From contig CALYLW010000162.1 of the NCBI GenBank assembly GCA_944989445.1, positions 1 to 64,000 of the forward strand: DNA of 64,000 nucleotides. Direction: 5' to 3'. Below, piece after piece: positions 46,040 through 59,121 of this stretch. The notes under the pieces are model-generated. The model was not told where the DNA came from, searched no databases, and saw nothing but the letters and a program-made list of their open reading frames with translations. The position numbers and the translations under genes were made by a program. Every line of letters begins with the position of its first letter. The first letter of the stretch is position 1. Source of the DNA: Ampullaceana balthica (Eukaryota; Mollusca; Gastropoda; Lymnaeidae).

Positions 46040-46308
46040 TTGTGTTCACCCATCTATTCATACAGCAGTGTTTAACAACACTGGCTTGTAAATTTCCCAA
46101 CGTGAAAATGTGCACATTTGTCAAGTAATGCGTCATTACTGTATTTCATCGTGGCGATCACTTTTTTTAGTCATGATAATATAAAAGATCTACATCGTCC
46201 CATCTTGTCGATATAAAGTCCTTGAATCCCTATCATCTATAAACATGCCATCACATGTCTTCTATTTAAAGTTCTGTGTGTTGCGAAATACCCCAGCCGG
46301 TGTTTAAT
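46040..46308. other. Non-coding spacer, no gene recognised
   Basis: Possible remnant of the transposon that gave rise to the minisatellite unit; its other end was not found. Confidence 0.3.
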
Positions 46309-46365
46309 TATAAATAGGAAGAGCGCCAGATGAGAAACAATGGCCGGTGCGTTGCTAGGGGCAAC
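46309..46365 (+). promoter_or_regulatory. TATA-like box and RFX X-box
   Basis: TATAAATAGG is at 46309-46318 and gttgctaggggcaac, an RFX-type X-box palindrome with a 3-base spacer, is at 46351-46365. No coding frame follows. RFX sites mark cilia-gene promoters in animals, but the site alone is weak evidence. Confidence 0.3.
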
Positions 46366-49300
46366 ACGAAACTAAAACCATAAAACATTTTTTTTTAAAA
46401 ATTGGAATTAGAATTCAAAGTGATAGGGATCGATCCCAGAGTTGACCAACATCGATTTCATTAATTTAGTTTACAGCATGAGCCAGATTTGAAATCGTTT
46501 CCTTCTTATCTTTGCTTCTCTTGAATCTCGCTGAGTAATATTCGGTTGCGACATGAATAATTTTCATAAAATTTTCTTCACCCTTATGTGTTGAAGAAAG
46601 AATGGGGATGGCGATTTTGAGCTGAGGATAAAAGGTCAGAAAGCTGACAACTGTCTTACACACTTGCGTAAGAAGGGTGTGCGGAGAGGGGTGGGGGAGT
46701 AAGGGAACATCTCTAACTACACCACTGGTCAAATATCTCAGTATCGCTTTGACTGTTATTTCGTTAGAAATGGTCTATTTAAAAAGATATTGCTACTATT
46801 TTAAGATGGGTTAGTAAAAAAAAATATGCGCATTATTCAACGAAAACGATTGCACGAGTTATTTTAATCACCAATCTCTAATACATGTACAACCTCGTGT
46901 ACCTTCTATCGATGTAAATCATGTACAAATTAAGTGCATTGAAATTTTACCAGAGATCTTCCTGTAGCCTATCGATTGTATTCTTACACTCCGTCGAAAA
47001 AAAAGTCACGTACATTAGCCACTCAACCCTTCACGCAAAATCACTCGAACTTACGACAAGAGGAGCTTATACACGGTGATACGAAGCAGAATCGTAGCCT
47101 GTCAAGTGTCAACCAAATAATACCGAACAAGAAACTTATTGAAATCATGATCTAATATCGTCAGTGTTTTTGCCCAAAAATAAGTAATTAAAATAAATTA
47201 ACTAAAACGTGGTGGAACGGTGCATCGAATGCTTTTCAGTAAAAAAGCTTTAGGAAATTAATGAATATTGGAACAATACATGTGGCGAGTTGTAAAAAAT
47301 ATGACATTTTCTCTTCTTTTTCTTTAAAGCGCGGGCATTGAAACATTTTTATGACAGCAAAACAAAACAGAACAACCTTTGAGAGGCGAATCCGCGGGAT
47401 TATTCGGGGATTATATGTCAATTTCCTGGTCTCTGAGTAAAAAGCAAGCTGTGCTGAGGTCAAACAAAATTGAAGGAGAGGAAATTGATGTCGGAAGATG
47501 TGTTTGATAAAATTGAGGATGATGGTGGGGGTGGTGGGGGGGGGGTTAGCAGATGTCTCGCACAAAAGAATAGGGACGGGGTGGGTGAGAAAGTTAATTG
47601 AAAGTTTCGAATGAAGGGGAGGTAAATATTGTTAAGGGTTAATTAGAGTTGAGAGGAAACATGGAAATAAAGTCGAGATGATATAGTAAACTTTAAACTT
47701 CGGATTTCATGACATTAAGCCATTAAGGAAACAAATAGCGATTCGCATTCCTTCCGTGCTAAGGTTAAAAGTTGATAACAAAATATTTCGTCATTGAGCT
47801 ATTTATGAAACGATGCTTGTGAGATTGTGTCCAATGAACGAATGATATTTAAGATATGTTAACCACAGTGGTAACTAACTATCAATGAGTTATAACTAAA
47901 AATAAAATAATGTTTTTTCATCCTTCGCCAGTTATCCAGTGGGAGTATTCCTGGTATCGGATTACTTGTCTGAGTCGATACGTCTTATTTCCTAACCAAC
48001 TGGAATGCCGAATATGACATGAAATATTTTCTTTTTTCAAGCATGTTTCCCTATTTCACTTTCTATAAAATATTGATTAGTTATTATGAATATATATATA
48101 ATATGTATATATATTCGCTATGGTGTGACCCCATATGAGTAAGAAAGGTCAGGCATGAAATCAACGCATTATGGCTTCATGGTCTTACAATCTTCTTAGT
48201 CTCCGAAAAGACGTTGAACCTCAAGTGACCTTGAACCGTGTTTCCAACGACAGCCATTCCCACGCCGTTCGCTCAGACTCAAAGTCTTAAATGTAAACAT
48301 TTGTGGGACCATTGACCGAAGCAACTAATCCGCTAAGCTTTGAAATCGATCTGCTAACCGAAGGAACAGCCGCTGACCGGGGAGCAGAGCATTCGACGTG
48401 GTCGTGTACCTAACCCAACAAAAGACTCTAACGTGTTTTCTTGAGTCGGACGCTGGAAGAGCGGCGTCCGTGCGTCGTGTCCAAACCTTCTTTTCTTTGC
48501 CACACACAAAAACACAACAATAATATTTGGCGGAAAACTGGGCCTGGCGCGTGCTGGGAGATAGGTGAAGAGCAATCAGGAAAAGTAACTCATAACTGAA
48601 CAGATTAGATGATGTCCCCTTTTCATTGAATGGGTAAACTTGGGTGTTGTACATCTTAAGAGGCATACACGGGATAAAAGATATATATTTTAAAAAAACT
48701 AAAGAAACACAACGCACAACAAAGAACATCTTGGACTTTCACAGAACAAAATTGTTTATAAAGACAGACAATTCAACTTATTACAATCGTGAGAAACATT
48801 ATCAAAATATCTCTGAAAGTTAAGAAGTTGCTCTTTTTGAGTGTGTCTTTGCCCGCTTTTAAAAAAAAATTAATTAATATATATTTTATTTTTTTAAATT
48901 TAAAAAAAAATATTTTTTTTATTAGTCTTCATCTTTTACTAAGCTTATATTTCTTCATCCTGAAACGAAAACTCAGTTCAAACGGCAAAATGTATTTTTG
49001 ATATGTATGACTTTGTTTTCGATGGGTTTTTTGCAAAATTTAATGCCGATATAAAGAGATTTCGTAATTCGGAAGCAGACCCAAAAAGCGAATGGGTCAT
49101 TTTCTTTAGGGTCGTAACGGAGATCTCTTTAATGGCTATTACTATTAGTAATTAATTTTTACATCACTTTTTTTCCTTTTTTTCGCAAATTTCTTTCTAC
49201 CTCCAAAAACATCCTGTAGATGTGTACAACCTCTCATGGCTACATTTTCATTAGGAGCTTTGAAATGTTCAACTACTCTCTTCACTGTGATCAAAATTTC

Positions 49301-49536
49301 GTTTGATGGCAGTATCTGCTTCGATGACAAAAGCAAAAGGTCATTTTCTTAAATCAAGGAAGTCCGTGAAAAATATATCAAATAATAAAATGTATATCAT
49401 ATATATAAATATAAATGTACCATATATATTTAACATTCATCTAAATTCAATTAATATTCTTCATTGCGGGCTCGTGTAAATTTTTGCACAGTCTTTGTTT
49501 GAGTACTTTGAGTGGGACATTTCAAGTAATTTTATT
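46366..49536. other. Non-coding DNA, no gene recognised
   Basis: Longest frames are 88 (46466-46732, minus), 109 (47236-47565, minus) and 134 codons (48325-48729, minus); none has a recognisable domain. A G-rich tract lies at 47523-47548. A near-palindromic TA-rich stretch lies at 48091-48114. Confidence 0.35.
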
Positions 49537-50213
49537 ACCGTATATACTCGTTCCATAGCCCTTTCGTTAATAAGCCGACCCCCCCCCACACACACACACA
49601 CACACACACATTTTTGGAAGAGAAAAGTATTAAAAGTGTATAACCCGCTCGCAAGCTGACCCCCCACCCACCCCCCAAAAAAAATAAATAAATAAATATA
49701 TAAAATAATAGGACAGCTTAAACAAAATGGTACAATTTTTTTTTGTAAACTACAAGCTAAATCGGTCATTATGATTTTTAGTTTGTACTGCCTATCTTTG
49801 TCTTGTGCTCTTTGTTAGGCAAGAGTTGCCAGTATTTTAAAAAAAATTCCTTGTTAAACAGTGACGAAAGCGCGTCTTATCTTATCTGTTACAGACGCTC
49901 CTTCTATTCAGAAGATTATTGCGTACATTAAAATTCGTTGTTGAAAACAAAGTTTGTAAAACAATTTATTAAAACGTTCACAAAAATTAATAAAGTGACT
50001 AAATAATGTAAGTGCAGATGTTTAATAATATATTATAGCTTCTGGTAGAGCAGTCGAATCTCGTAAAATGTAGAAAAGGACCTTGATGATCTACAATAAC
50101 AACACCGATATTCAATATCCATACAGAAATCACCTGTCGTAGGCCGACCCCCAAACTTTTCCCCCATAATTTGTCAAAAAAAGGTCGGCTTGCGAAGGAG
50201 TATATACGGTAAT
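49537..50213. mobile_element. DNA element with ACCGTATATACTC termini (677 bp)
   Basis: The left end accgtatatactcgttcc and, reversed, the right end accgtatatactccttcg are inverted repeats, each followed by a gccgacc motif. A partial copy of the 11306 element (about 49870-49925), a (CA)n tract and C-rich tracts lie inside. The target duplication is uncertain, and I do not assign a superfamily. Confidence 0.75.
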
Positions 50214-50912
50214 TAATTATATGTAAATCTTAGAGATTTGTTCATAGTTTTCCTGTAAAACTTGTATGCAGAAGTTTTCTCTGAGAGTTGAAAAGATTGG
50301 GAAACCTCTGAAATCCTGAACATCAACTAAAACTCAAGGGGACCGCTGTAAAATTCAACTTTCTATTCGCCGGGTCAAGGACCTTCATCTTGGCCTTATC
50401 CCGGTCAATATTTTGTCAAAAGAATGAGATTAAATGTAAACTTTCAAGGTAGCGAGCATCTTGTTAATTGAACTCGTAAAAGGAAATTGCTTTTTAATCT
50501 GCCATTTTGTAAGCTGAATTCTGATTGAACTATATTGTATTCCGTTTGTTGTAGTATTTTATAGCACAGTTCTCCCGAAACAATTATTTATCAATAAAGT
50601 ATGTCGCTCATTCCATAATGACATTGCAAAATTGATTTTTATTTTTTCATCGAGAAATACAAATCATGATTATAATAATTAAATGAGACTTTCTGTTCTA
50701 ATGCTTGGGTTAATTAGACCTGAAGTTTCTCCTTAACACCGTGTCACTTACTAGTATCATACAAATCGAGAAAAAAATACATGGAATATAGATCTACATC
50801 TTTCAACTTTATATTAACTTTAGACGCAATTATTACTAACAGAGGAAGTTAATTAATTGATGCTCAGGTAATGAACAAGCATTCAGTGGAATTGAATTCA
50901 ACGCTTTAAATA
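50214..50912. other. AT-rich spacer, no gene recognised
   Basis: No named repeats or coding signal. Confidence 0.4.
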
Positions 50913-53130
50913 AAACAAACCCGTAAAAACAAAGTTTTGACTATAAATCCCTTATATATGAGACATAACTAACAGTATTGATTATTTTCAAACATTTACA
51001 GACTGAATCTGTCTTAACACAAGTTTGCTTCATAACCCTAGGGGGGAGGGGTGGGGTGGGAGGGGGAGAGGGGAAAAGTCTGGTCACCGATTCGCTTGAC
51101 CGAGCTCAGAGTGACACGTAAAATGTAAACAAAAGCGCACCGTCGTTTCGTTGGGTCGCCTCAATGCTCAAACTTTCACGTGGCAAAAAAACAATAACAA
51201 ATCGTGATTTTAAATTACATACCTCATATAAGGATAAACTAAAAATGCATTAATTTAATTACGGTACGTTCGATCGATCTGAAATTTTGATACGATGCAT
51301 TGTTAGGTAAGACGGGTCCGTGTGCCAAATTTCAGTTCGATCGGATCATTGGAAGTGGGTCATTTTTGACTTCTGTTTTTCCGCCCGCCGAGCCCATGAG
51401 ATGATGAGAGAGAGACAGACAGAGAGAGACGGCCGCGAAGTTAATATAAGGGATTTAATAAAACAAACCCGTAAAAACAAAGTTTTTGACTATAAATCCC
51501 TTATATATGAGACATAACTAACAGTATTGATTATTTTCAAACATTTACAGACTGAATCTGTCTTAACTCAAGTTTGCTTCATAACCCTAGGGGGGGAGGG
51601 GTGGGTGGGTGGGGGGAGAGGGGAAAAGTCTGGTCACCGATTCGCTTGACCGAGCTCAGAGTGACACGTAAAATGTAAACAAAAGCGCACCGTCGTTTCG
51701 TTGGGTCGCCTCAATGCTCAAACTTTCACGTGGCAAAAAAACAATAACAAATCGTGAATTTAAATTACATACCTCATATAAGGATAAACTAAAAATGCAT
51801 TAATTTAATTACGGTACGTTCGATCGATCTGAAATTTTGATACGATGCATTGTTAGGTAAGACGGGTCCGTGTGCCAAATTTCAGTTCGATCGGATCATT
51901 GGAAGTGGGTCATTTTCGACTTTTGTTTTTCCGCCCGCCGAGCCCATGAGATGATGAGAGAGAGAGACAGACAGAGACGGCCGCGAAGTTAATATAAGGG
52001 ATTTAATAAACAACCCCGTAAAAACAAAGTTTTTGACTATAAATCCCTTATAGATGAGACATAACTAAAAGTATTGATTATATTCAAACATTTACAGACT
52101 GAATCTGTCTTAACTCAACTTTGCATCATAACCCTAGTGGGGGGGGGGAGGGGTGGGGGGGGAGAGGGGAAAAGTCTGGTCACCGATTCGCTTGACCGAG
52201 CTCAGAGTGACACGTAAAATGTAAACAAAAGCGCACCGTCGTTTCGTTGGGTCGCCTCAATGCTCAAACTTTCACGTGGCAAAAAAACAATAACAAATCG
52301 TGAATTAAAATTACATACCTCATATAAGGATAAACTAAAAATGCATTAATTTAATTACGGTACGTTCGATCGATCTGAAATTTTGATACGATGCATTGTT
52401 AGGTAAGACGGGTCCGTGTGCCAAATTTCAGTTCGATCGGATCATTGGAAGTGGGTCATTTTCGACTTTTGTTTTTCCGCCCGCCGAGCCCATGAGATGA
52501 TGAGAGAGAGACAGAGAGAGAGAGAGAGAGACAGAGACGGCGGTGAAGTTAATATAAGGGATTTAATTAAACAACCCCGTAAAAACAAAGTTTTTGACTA
52601 TAAATCCCTTATAGATGAGACATAACTAAAAGTATTGATTATATTCAAACATTTACAGACTGAATCTGTCTTAACTCAACTTTGCATCATAACCCTAGTG
52701 GGGGGGGGAGGGGTGGGTGGGGGGAGAGGGGAAAAGTCTGGTCACCGATTCGCTTGACCGAGCTCAGAGTGACACGTAAAATGTAAACAAAAGCGCACCG
52801 TCGTTTCGTTGGGTCGCCTCAATGCTCAAACTTTCACGTGGCAAAAAAACAATAACAAATCGTGAATTTAAAATTACATACCTCATATAAGGATAAACTA
52901 AAAATGCATTAATTTAATTACGGTACGTTCGATCGATCTGAAATTTTGATACGATGCATTGTTAGGTAAGACGGGTCCGTGTGCCAAATTTCAGTTCGAT
53001 CGGATCATTGGAAGTGGGTCATTTTCGACTTTTGTTTTTCCGCCCGCCGAGCCCATGAGATGATGAGAGAGAGACAGAGAGAGACAGACAGAGAGAGAGA
53101 GACGGCGGTGAAGTTAATATAAGGGATTTA
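50913..53130 (+). repeat. Four tandem copies of a 547-562-bp unit
   Basis: Units are 50913-51460, 51461-52007, 52008-52568 and 52569-53130. Each starts aaacaaMcccgtaaaaacaa, has ctataaatcccttata near the left and ends ttaatataagggattta, so a short inverted repeat (aaatccctta/taagggattt) marks the unit. Inside are a G-rich tract, cggtacgttcgatcgatctg and a variable (GA)n tract. Units 1 and 2 share variants (actaacagtattg), as do 3 and 4 (actaaaagtattg). The 65-69-codon frames inside are repeat shadows. Confidence 0.95.
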
Positions 53131-53369
53131 AAAAGCAAACATGTTTATGGGCTATAACAGTTCACTTGGATTATTTCCCCTTGTTACTCTGAAAAATGTC
53201 AAGAGCGTGCTTCTATGACGTCGAGGGAATATACCGTTTGGAGCATTTCAATTCCGAAGTTCTTAGATGTTTCTTTCACAGAATAAGAAATAAAGCCATT
53301 TTGACCGATATTTTATTTTTTCCAATAATTGAAATTTCCTAAACTTGGTGAGAATCAGCTACAAAAATT
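53131..53369. other. Unique spacer between unit copies
   Basis: No named repeats. Confidence 0.4.
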
Positions 53370-53850
53370 AAACAACCCCGTAAAAACAAAGTTTTTGACT
53401 ATAAATCCCTTATATATGAGACATAACTAAAAGTATTGATTATGTTCAAACGCGACAAACATTTACAGACTGACACCAAGTGATATCCCCTGGCTTTAAA
53501 ACCAGGGGAAGGGACGGGAGGGTGTGTGGACATCGACGGGTGACGTCAACGCGTGAACTCAACTGGCACGTGAAAGAAAAACAATAACAACCGTGAATTT
53601 GAATTACATATGTTATATAGAGATAAACTATAAATGCATTAATTTAATTACGGTACGTTCGAGTGATCTAAACTTTTGATACGATGCATTGTAAGGTAAG
53701 ACAAGTCTATGTGCCAAATTGCAGCTCGATGGCATCACGGTAAGTGGGTCATTTTTTACTTTTGTTTTTTCACCCGCCCACGAATGACAGAGAGAGGTGA
53801 TGAGATGACGACAGAGAGACAAGATTTCGAAGTTAATATAAGGGATTTAA
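53370..53850 (+). repeat. Diverged solo copy of the ~550-bp unit
   Basis: It has the same start (aaacaaccccgtaaaaacaa) and end (ttaatataagggattta) as the tandem units, but is shortened in the middle and lacks the long G tract. This shows where the mobile unit begins and ends. Confidence 0.9.
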
Positions 53851-54426
53851 TAACTAAACTTTAGTAAATTATGTGCAGCCATGAGTTACACTTACTAGAA
53901 AACCGCCTTATTTTAATTTTTTTAAAATGTTTTTTCAGTAAATTCTTTATTACTTGAATGTTGTTTCTCTACTAGGGATCAGGGTAAGGCACATCGCTTT
54001 CAAAGATTGTGAAGAATTAAGTATTTATAAGTCTTTCAGCCTTCTTCCACGTACTCAAGTCAACAGTATTACAATACTATTACTATAACGAGATGTATAA
54101 TTTAGACATAAACATAAAATTCTGTTTTATATTTGTAATACTAAAAAAGAAATTGCATTTATTTTTGCGTGTCTTTGAAATCCATCTGCATGTTACGTCA
54201 GGCTCGTCCGCTGCCATGCGTGCCGGTAGTTTCCAAACCCTAAACAACAAGGCAGACAGACAGGCGGGGTTTTTAATGTTTGTGGGGGGGGGGTCTATAG
54301 TTTTGATACTTTTGACATAAGTGGTTGCTATCTCCCAAACTGTAACACTGTGAATAAAAATTCCAAAACATATTCACTTGAAGCCACCCACTAACATTCC
54401 ATCCAAGCATCCACGACCGCATCATC
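53851..54426. other. Non-coding spacer, no gene recognised
   Basis: A short G run lies at 54284-54292. Confidence 0.4.
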
Positions 54427-55063
54427 ACCCACACGCATCAACACCCACACGCATCAACACCCACACGCATCAACACCCACACGCATCAACACCCACACGC
54501 ATCAACACCCACACGCATCAACACCCACACGCATCAACACCCACACGCATCAACACCCACACGCATCAACACCCACACGCATCAACACCCACACGCATCA
54601 ACACCCCCACGCATCAACACCCACACGCATCAACACCCCCACGCATCAACACCCACACGCAACAACACCCACACGCATCAACACCCACACGCATCAACAC
54701 CCACACGCATCAACACCCACACGCATCAACACCCACACGCATCAACACCCACACGCATCAACACCCACACGCATCAACACCCACACGCACCAACACCCAC
54801 ACGCACCAACACCCACACGCACCAACACCCACACGCACCAACACCCACACGCATCAACACCCACACGCATCAACACCCACACGCATCAACACCCACACGC
54901 ACCAACACCCACACGCATCAACACCCACACGCATCAACACCCACACGCATCAACACCCACACGCATCAACACCCACACGCATCAACACCCCCACACGCAT
55001 CAACACCCACACGCATCAACACCCACACGCATCAACACCCACACGCATCAACACTCACACCCA
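54427..55063 (+). repeat. 16-bp minisatellite (cacacgcatcaacacc), about 40 units
   Basis: Nearly perfect 16-mers. Substitutions (cccc for ccac, gcacc for gcatc) are clustered: a block of five gcacc units lies near 54780-54905. The frame of His/Thr/Pro/Asn repeats (54378-55229) stays open because three units make 48 bases. Confidence 0.97.
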
Positions 55064-56947
55064 CAAACTACATCTATATTTGATCAGCTCAAGTTTCGCA
55101 ACTGGTGCTCAACAACGCACCCGGCACACAAACCGGCCGAGACTCGAAGTGCAGACTATGATCATCCTGGCCATATTCTCACATCGTCTGTTGTTTCTCC
55201 ATCCGGGGCATTTAATCTTGCAGACGTGACAATCATGACTTTCTTTCCCTGGTCAGCCAGCACTCAGCTGACGCCGAAAGTTCATTGAATATGGATGACT
55301 TCTGTTCTCTTCGTACTCACTTAATACATCAGTAATTGTGTCTAAGTTTTTACAGTTGATTATATGATGGTAAAAACATTCATCGAGCGTTCAGACGGTC
55401 CTAGACACTTTGTGAGTTCAGGACAGTGGAGTCCGGAGCATGAGGTTTATGTTCCGACACGAACGTGACTTAAATAAGACCCTCGAGCTAGGGGGTGGGG
55501 TTGGGTTTGGATTTTAATTTCATGTACAGAAAAGAAAATTAAGAACGTGAATAGTTTTATAACAAATTGACAATTTGTAAACGGAATTTTTCATACAATT
55601 TATTTACAATGGAAAAAAACCACACTTAATCCTACTTCTTACAACCCATGTCTACGAATTTTGAATTTGACTAGGATCCTAGAAATTTCAGAGCTAGGGG
55701 AAAATCAGTCTACGGATTCCCTAGTAATAGATTCGCTGTTTTTTTTCTAACATCACCAATTGTGCCTTATCTCAACAAGCATCCATTTGAATATTGTCTA
55801 CGAGACTGTGGAGATTTTCAGTAAATTTAAAATATTTAAACAGTGTGTTATGTGAGAGCCGGAAGAAAAAAAAAGAACAAATAGGTTAAGATGAACAACC
55901 TATGTGACGAATTCTTGTCTCGGTTGACGAATGAGATTTAATGTAACGAACATGTGCCTACAACAATACACATGGTACTGGTTCATTGGAGGATGTGTTT
56001 TATTTCTTGCATTTAGCAACGTGATTTTTCAGAACTCAATATTTTAAGAAAGCCCAAAAACATGGCATCTACGGAGACAAAAAAAAAGTCTCATCAATGA
56101 AATCGCTTTGGTGAGGAAATAAATAAAGATTGATTAATACTAGATAGTAGTTAATATATCGGATTGTTAAAACCTCTATAATAAGGGCTATATCAATTTC
56201 ATTCCATGATTTGAATCACTAAATGACTTTTCATAATGTAAACAGGTTCTTAAGACTCTCAACTAACAATGAGAGTCACAAAGATTTCAATGGTAAAAGA
56301 AATATTTCGGTAAACGAACGCGTTGTTAGTTGTAAAAAAATAAAGTCATAGTGCATATGTTAAGTCCAATATTAATCTAAAGCTTCACAATATGTTAATA
56401 AGTGGATGATTTACACGACAACTCATTGCGTTACTTAGTGGAGAGACTTTAAACTCTGAAAACATGACCATGATAATTGAAAGTGTGAACAAAACGTTAT
56501 GTGTCTCCTCGTTGACCTGTATTGACCGTATCCTAAACGCCATGTTTTGTGTCTCTTAAAAAATATGCGTTTATTAATCTTTAAACGGGGGCAATCACTC
56601 TTGTTGATGTCTATTAGGATGTTCCCTTGATAACTTTCATATTCTCACGCCCCTGTAAGAAGTTGGTTAAAAATTGGAGAGCCATACCCGGCCTTTCTCA
56701 GCGGTCGGTTCTTCCGGAACTTTCCAGACACTGCCGGTTTCTCTGAACCTTTTCCGACTGTCGGTTCATTCATTAACATACCTATTTCTCTCTGCCCCCC
56801 CCCACACACACACACACACAACAGGTTTCCCGCGGGAGGAGGAAACAATGGCCTTACAGGCCAGGGTCCTCTCTGGTTCAATGAGATCCCACTGGAAAAT
56901 TCTTAGAAATTAGTGTTAATTTTAACTGGGTGCTGTGTTATTTTAAC
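55064..56947. other. AT-rich non-coding DNA, no gene recognised
   Basis: A short (CA)n tract is at 56803-56820; no domain is recognised in any frame. Confidence 0.4.
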
Positions 56948-57628
56948 CACGTTTTATTAACTCGCTTTCGTTCCTGTGGATTTGTTTGTCTGTCCACAAT
57001 TTTTCCAAATCTACCAACGTAAAATTTAAACCACATCTGATGGTCCTAGAGATCTATAAATTTTACCACAGATAGATCTTGGGATGACAAAGCATTGTAT
57101 CAAAATTTCAGATCGATCGAATGTACCGTTATTAAATTATTGAACTTTTTAGTTTGTCTATATATAAGCATCTGTACCGTCTGCTTTTGTTGACATCCAT
57201 GAGTTCACCCCGTGACCACATCACCGTGTTTTTAAAACGTTGGGCGGGCGTTTGAGGTGTTTGGTATTTTAAAAAATAGAGGTAAAAAAGTATTTTTAAA
57301 AACCACGTATTTGTAAGTGGACTAAAAAGAAGAAAATATTTTAAAACTAATAAGTTCAAGTACTTTCATATAATATGACTAAAAACGTTGGGCGGGTGTT
57401 TGGTATAAAAAATACAGAATTATAATTAAGAAGGCAAAAAAGATATCTATAAGTGTGAGAATGAGTGAACTGCATATGTAAAACCTCATAAGCGCCCGCC
57501 CAACGCTTTTAGTCATATTATATGAAAGTACTTGAACTTATTAGTTTTAAATTATTTTCTTCTTTTTAGTAAACTTATAAAAAACGTGTTTTTTTTATAA
57601 AATCTTTTTTACCTCTATTTATTTTAAA
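56948..57628. mobile_element. Composite foldback element, copy 2
   Basis: The left part matches 16045-16330 (caaaatttcagatcgatcga and flanks). The right part (about 57272-57628) is an inverted repeat whose arms start with taaaaaatagaggtaaaaaa-type sequence and contain ttcaagtactttcatataat. The loop is shared with copy 1 (gagaatgagtgaactgcata). The same two-part structure at two loci supports a single mobile unit. Confidence 0.8.
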
Positions 57629-58547
57629 ACCCCCTCTTTTGTGTGTATCACATGGAATAAATGAGGTAACGTCATTGGCTTTAAAAAAAATATTTCCGTT
57701 AAAAATAAAGTTACTGATTTACGTCATACAACAAAATGGACATCAGAAGACGTCAAAGGAATTGTTTCACCTAAAACTTCTGAATAATAACACAAGTTTT
57801 GTGTCACATAAAAAGAAAAAAAACTCACAATAAGACTAAATGATGATGTTGCCCGGAGTGCCACCCTGATTGGATGGCCAGACAAACGAACTGGCCACAT
57901 TGGCTACACGAACTTACCCGGCTCGCACGCCGTATGATGAATAACAGCGCTATACCAATTGTTCCTATGGAAATGTTGCTTGTCTAACAGTTCAAACAAC
58001 TGATAGGAGTTCGCATGACGTCCGCTTTTGTAACGAAACAAACGATCTTTGCGATGACATAATTATTGGCTTTAGGTGATGCTACACAGGGTTTTTGTTT
58101 AGCTGCGTGTACGGGTCAATGAAATGTCTTAAATTTTATCTGCACATGAAAGTAGAGGGCCAAAGATTCGAAAACAAACAATTTTTCCAGGTGTTAAAAA
58201 AAATTGATGATTTTTTAAATTTTAACGACACCAACAGCATTTCCGTATTTTTAAGAAAGCTGTAGAGGCCCCCCTCTCCCCTTCCCCCCCACCCCCACCC
58301 CCAACCGAATCCCCAAAACAAACAAAAATTCATTGAATGCGCATATATTAACAACACGGGTCTGATTTTGGAGAATAGTAAGCTACACCTTAACAGCATT
58401 TAATGTATTATCTTCACTTGGCGTTTTGTCTCACACACGCATTTTATCACCGTGTCATAACTTTCACGTCACAGTGGATCTGACCAGTATCAATTATTTT
58501 GGATGACTCATCAATAGTGATGGATTCTCTTTGAACAAAGTTATGAC
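57629..58547. other. Non-coding DNA, no gene recognised
   Basis: C-rich low complexity at 58269-58300; no coding signal. Confidence 0.4.
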
Positions 58548-59121
58548 AGCAATAGTTGATGACAGCAATATTTGATGACGGCAATTGTAGATGACGGCAA
58601 TAGTTGATGGCGGCTATAGTTGATGGCGGCTATAGTTGATAGCGGTTATCGCTGATGGAAGCTTTAGCTGATGGCGGCTATAGTTGATGGCGGCTATAGT
58701 AGATGGCGGCTATAGTTGATGGCGGTTATAGCTGATGGAAGCTATAGCTGATGGCGGCTATAGTTGATGGCGGCTATAGTAGATGACGGGTATATTTGAT
58801 GGCGGCTACAGTTGATGGAAGCTATAGCTGATGGAAGCTATAGCTGATGGAAGCTATAGCTGATGGAAGCTATAGCTGATGGAAGCTATAGTTGATGGCG
58901 GCTATAGTAGATGGCGGGTATAGTAGATGGCGGGTATAGTTGATGGCGGCTATAGTTGATGGAAGCTATAGTTGATGGCGGCTATAGTTGATGGAAGCTA
59001 TAGCTGATGGCGGATATAGTTGATGACGGCTATAGTTGATGGCGGCTATAGTTGATGGAAGCAATAGCTGATGGAAGCTATAGTTGATGGCAGCTATAGT
59101 TGATGGCAGCTATAGTTGATG
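58548..59121 (+). repeat. 16-bp minisatellite (tgatggcggctatagt), about 36 units
   Basis: Two main unit types, gatggcggctatagtt and gatggaagctatagct, are mixed along the array. Homogeneous blocks occur: at least four gatggaagctatagct units in a row near 58820-58885. The left end is more degenerate. Confidence 0.96.

Noticed and set aside
45483..46136. Frames with GVAIS, SNQWR or CYATD repeats
   Set aside because: All derive from the 15-bp minisatellite in different frames and strands.
47236..47565. 109-codon minus-strand frame
   Set aside because: No domain; the N-terminal part lies in a G/C tract.
48325..48729. 134-codon minus-strand frame
   Set aside because: Starts and composition are unremarkable, no domain is recognised, and no splice or promoter signal supports it.
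51320..52625. 65-69-codon frames repeated at two places
   Set aside because: They are the same segment of the ~550-bp repeat unit; variable frame ends and a (GA)n tract inside argue against coding.
54378..55229. 283-codon His/Thr/Asn/Pro frame
   Set aside because: Translation of the 16-bp minisatellite; the tail past the array has no recognisable domain.
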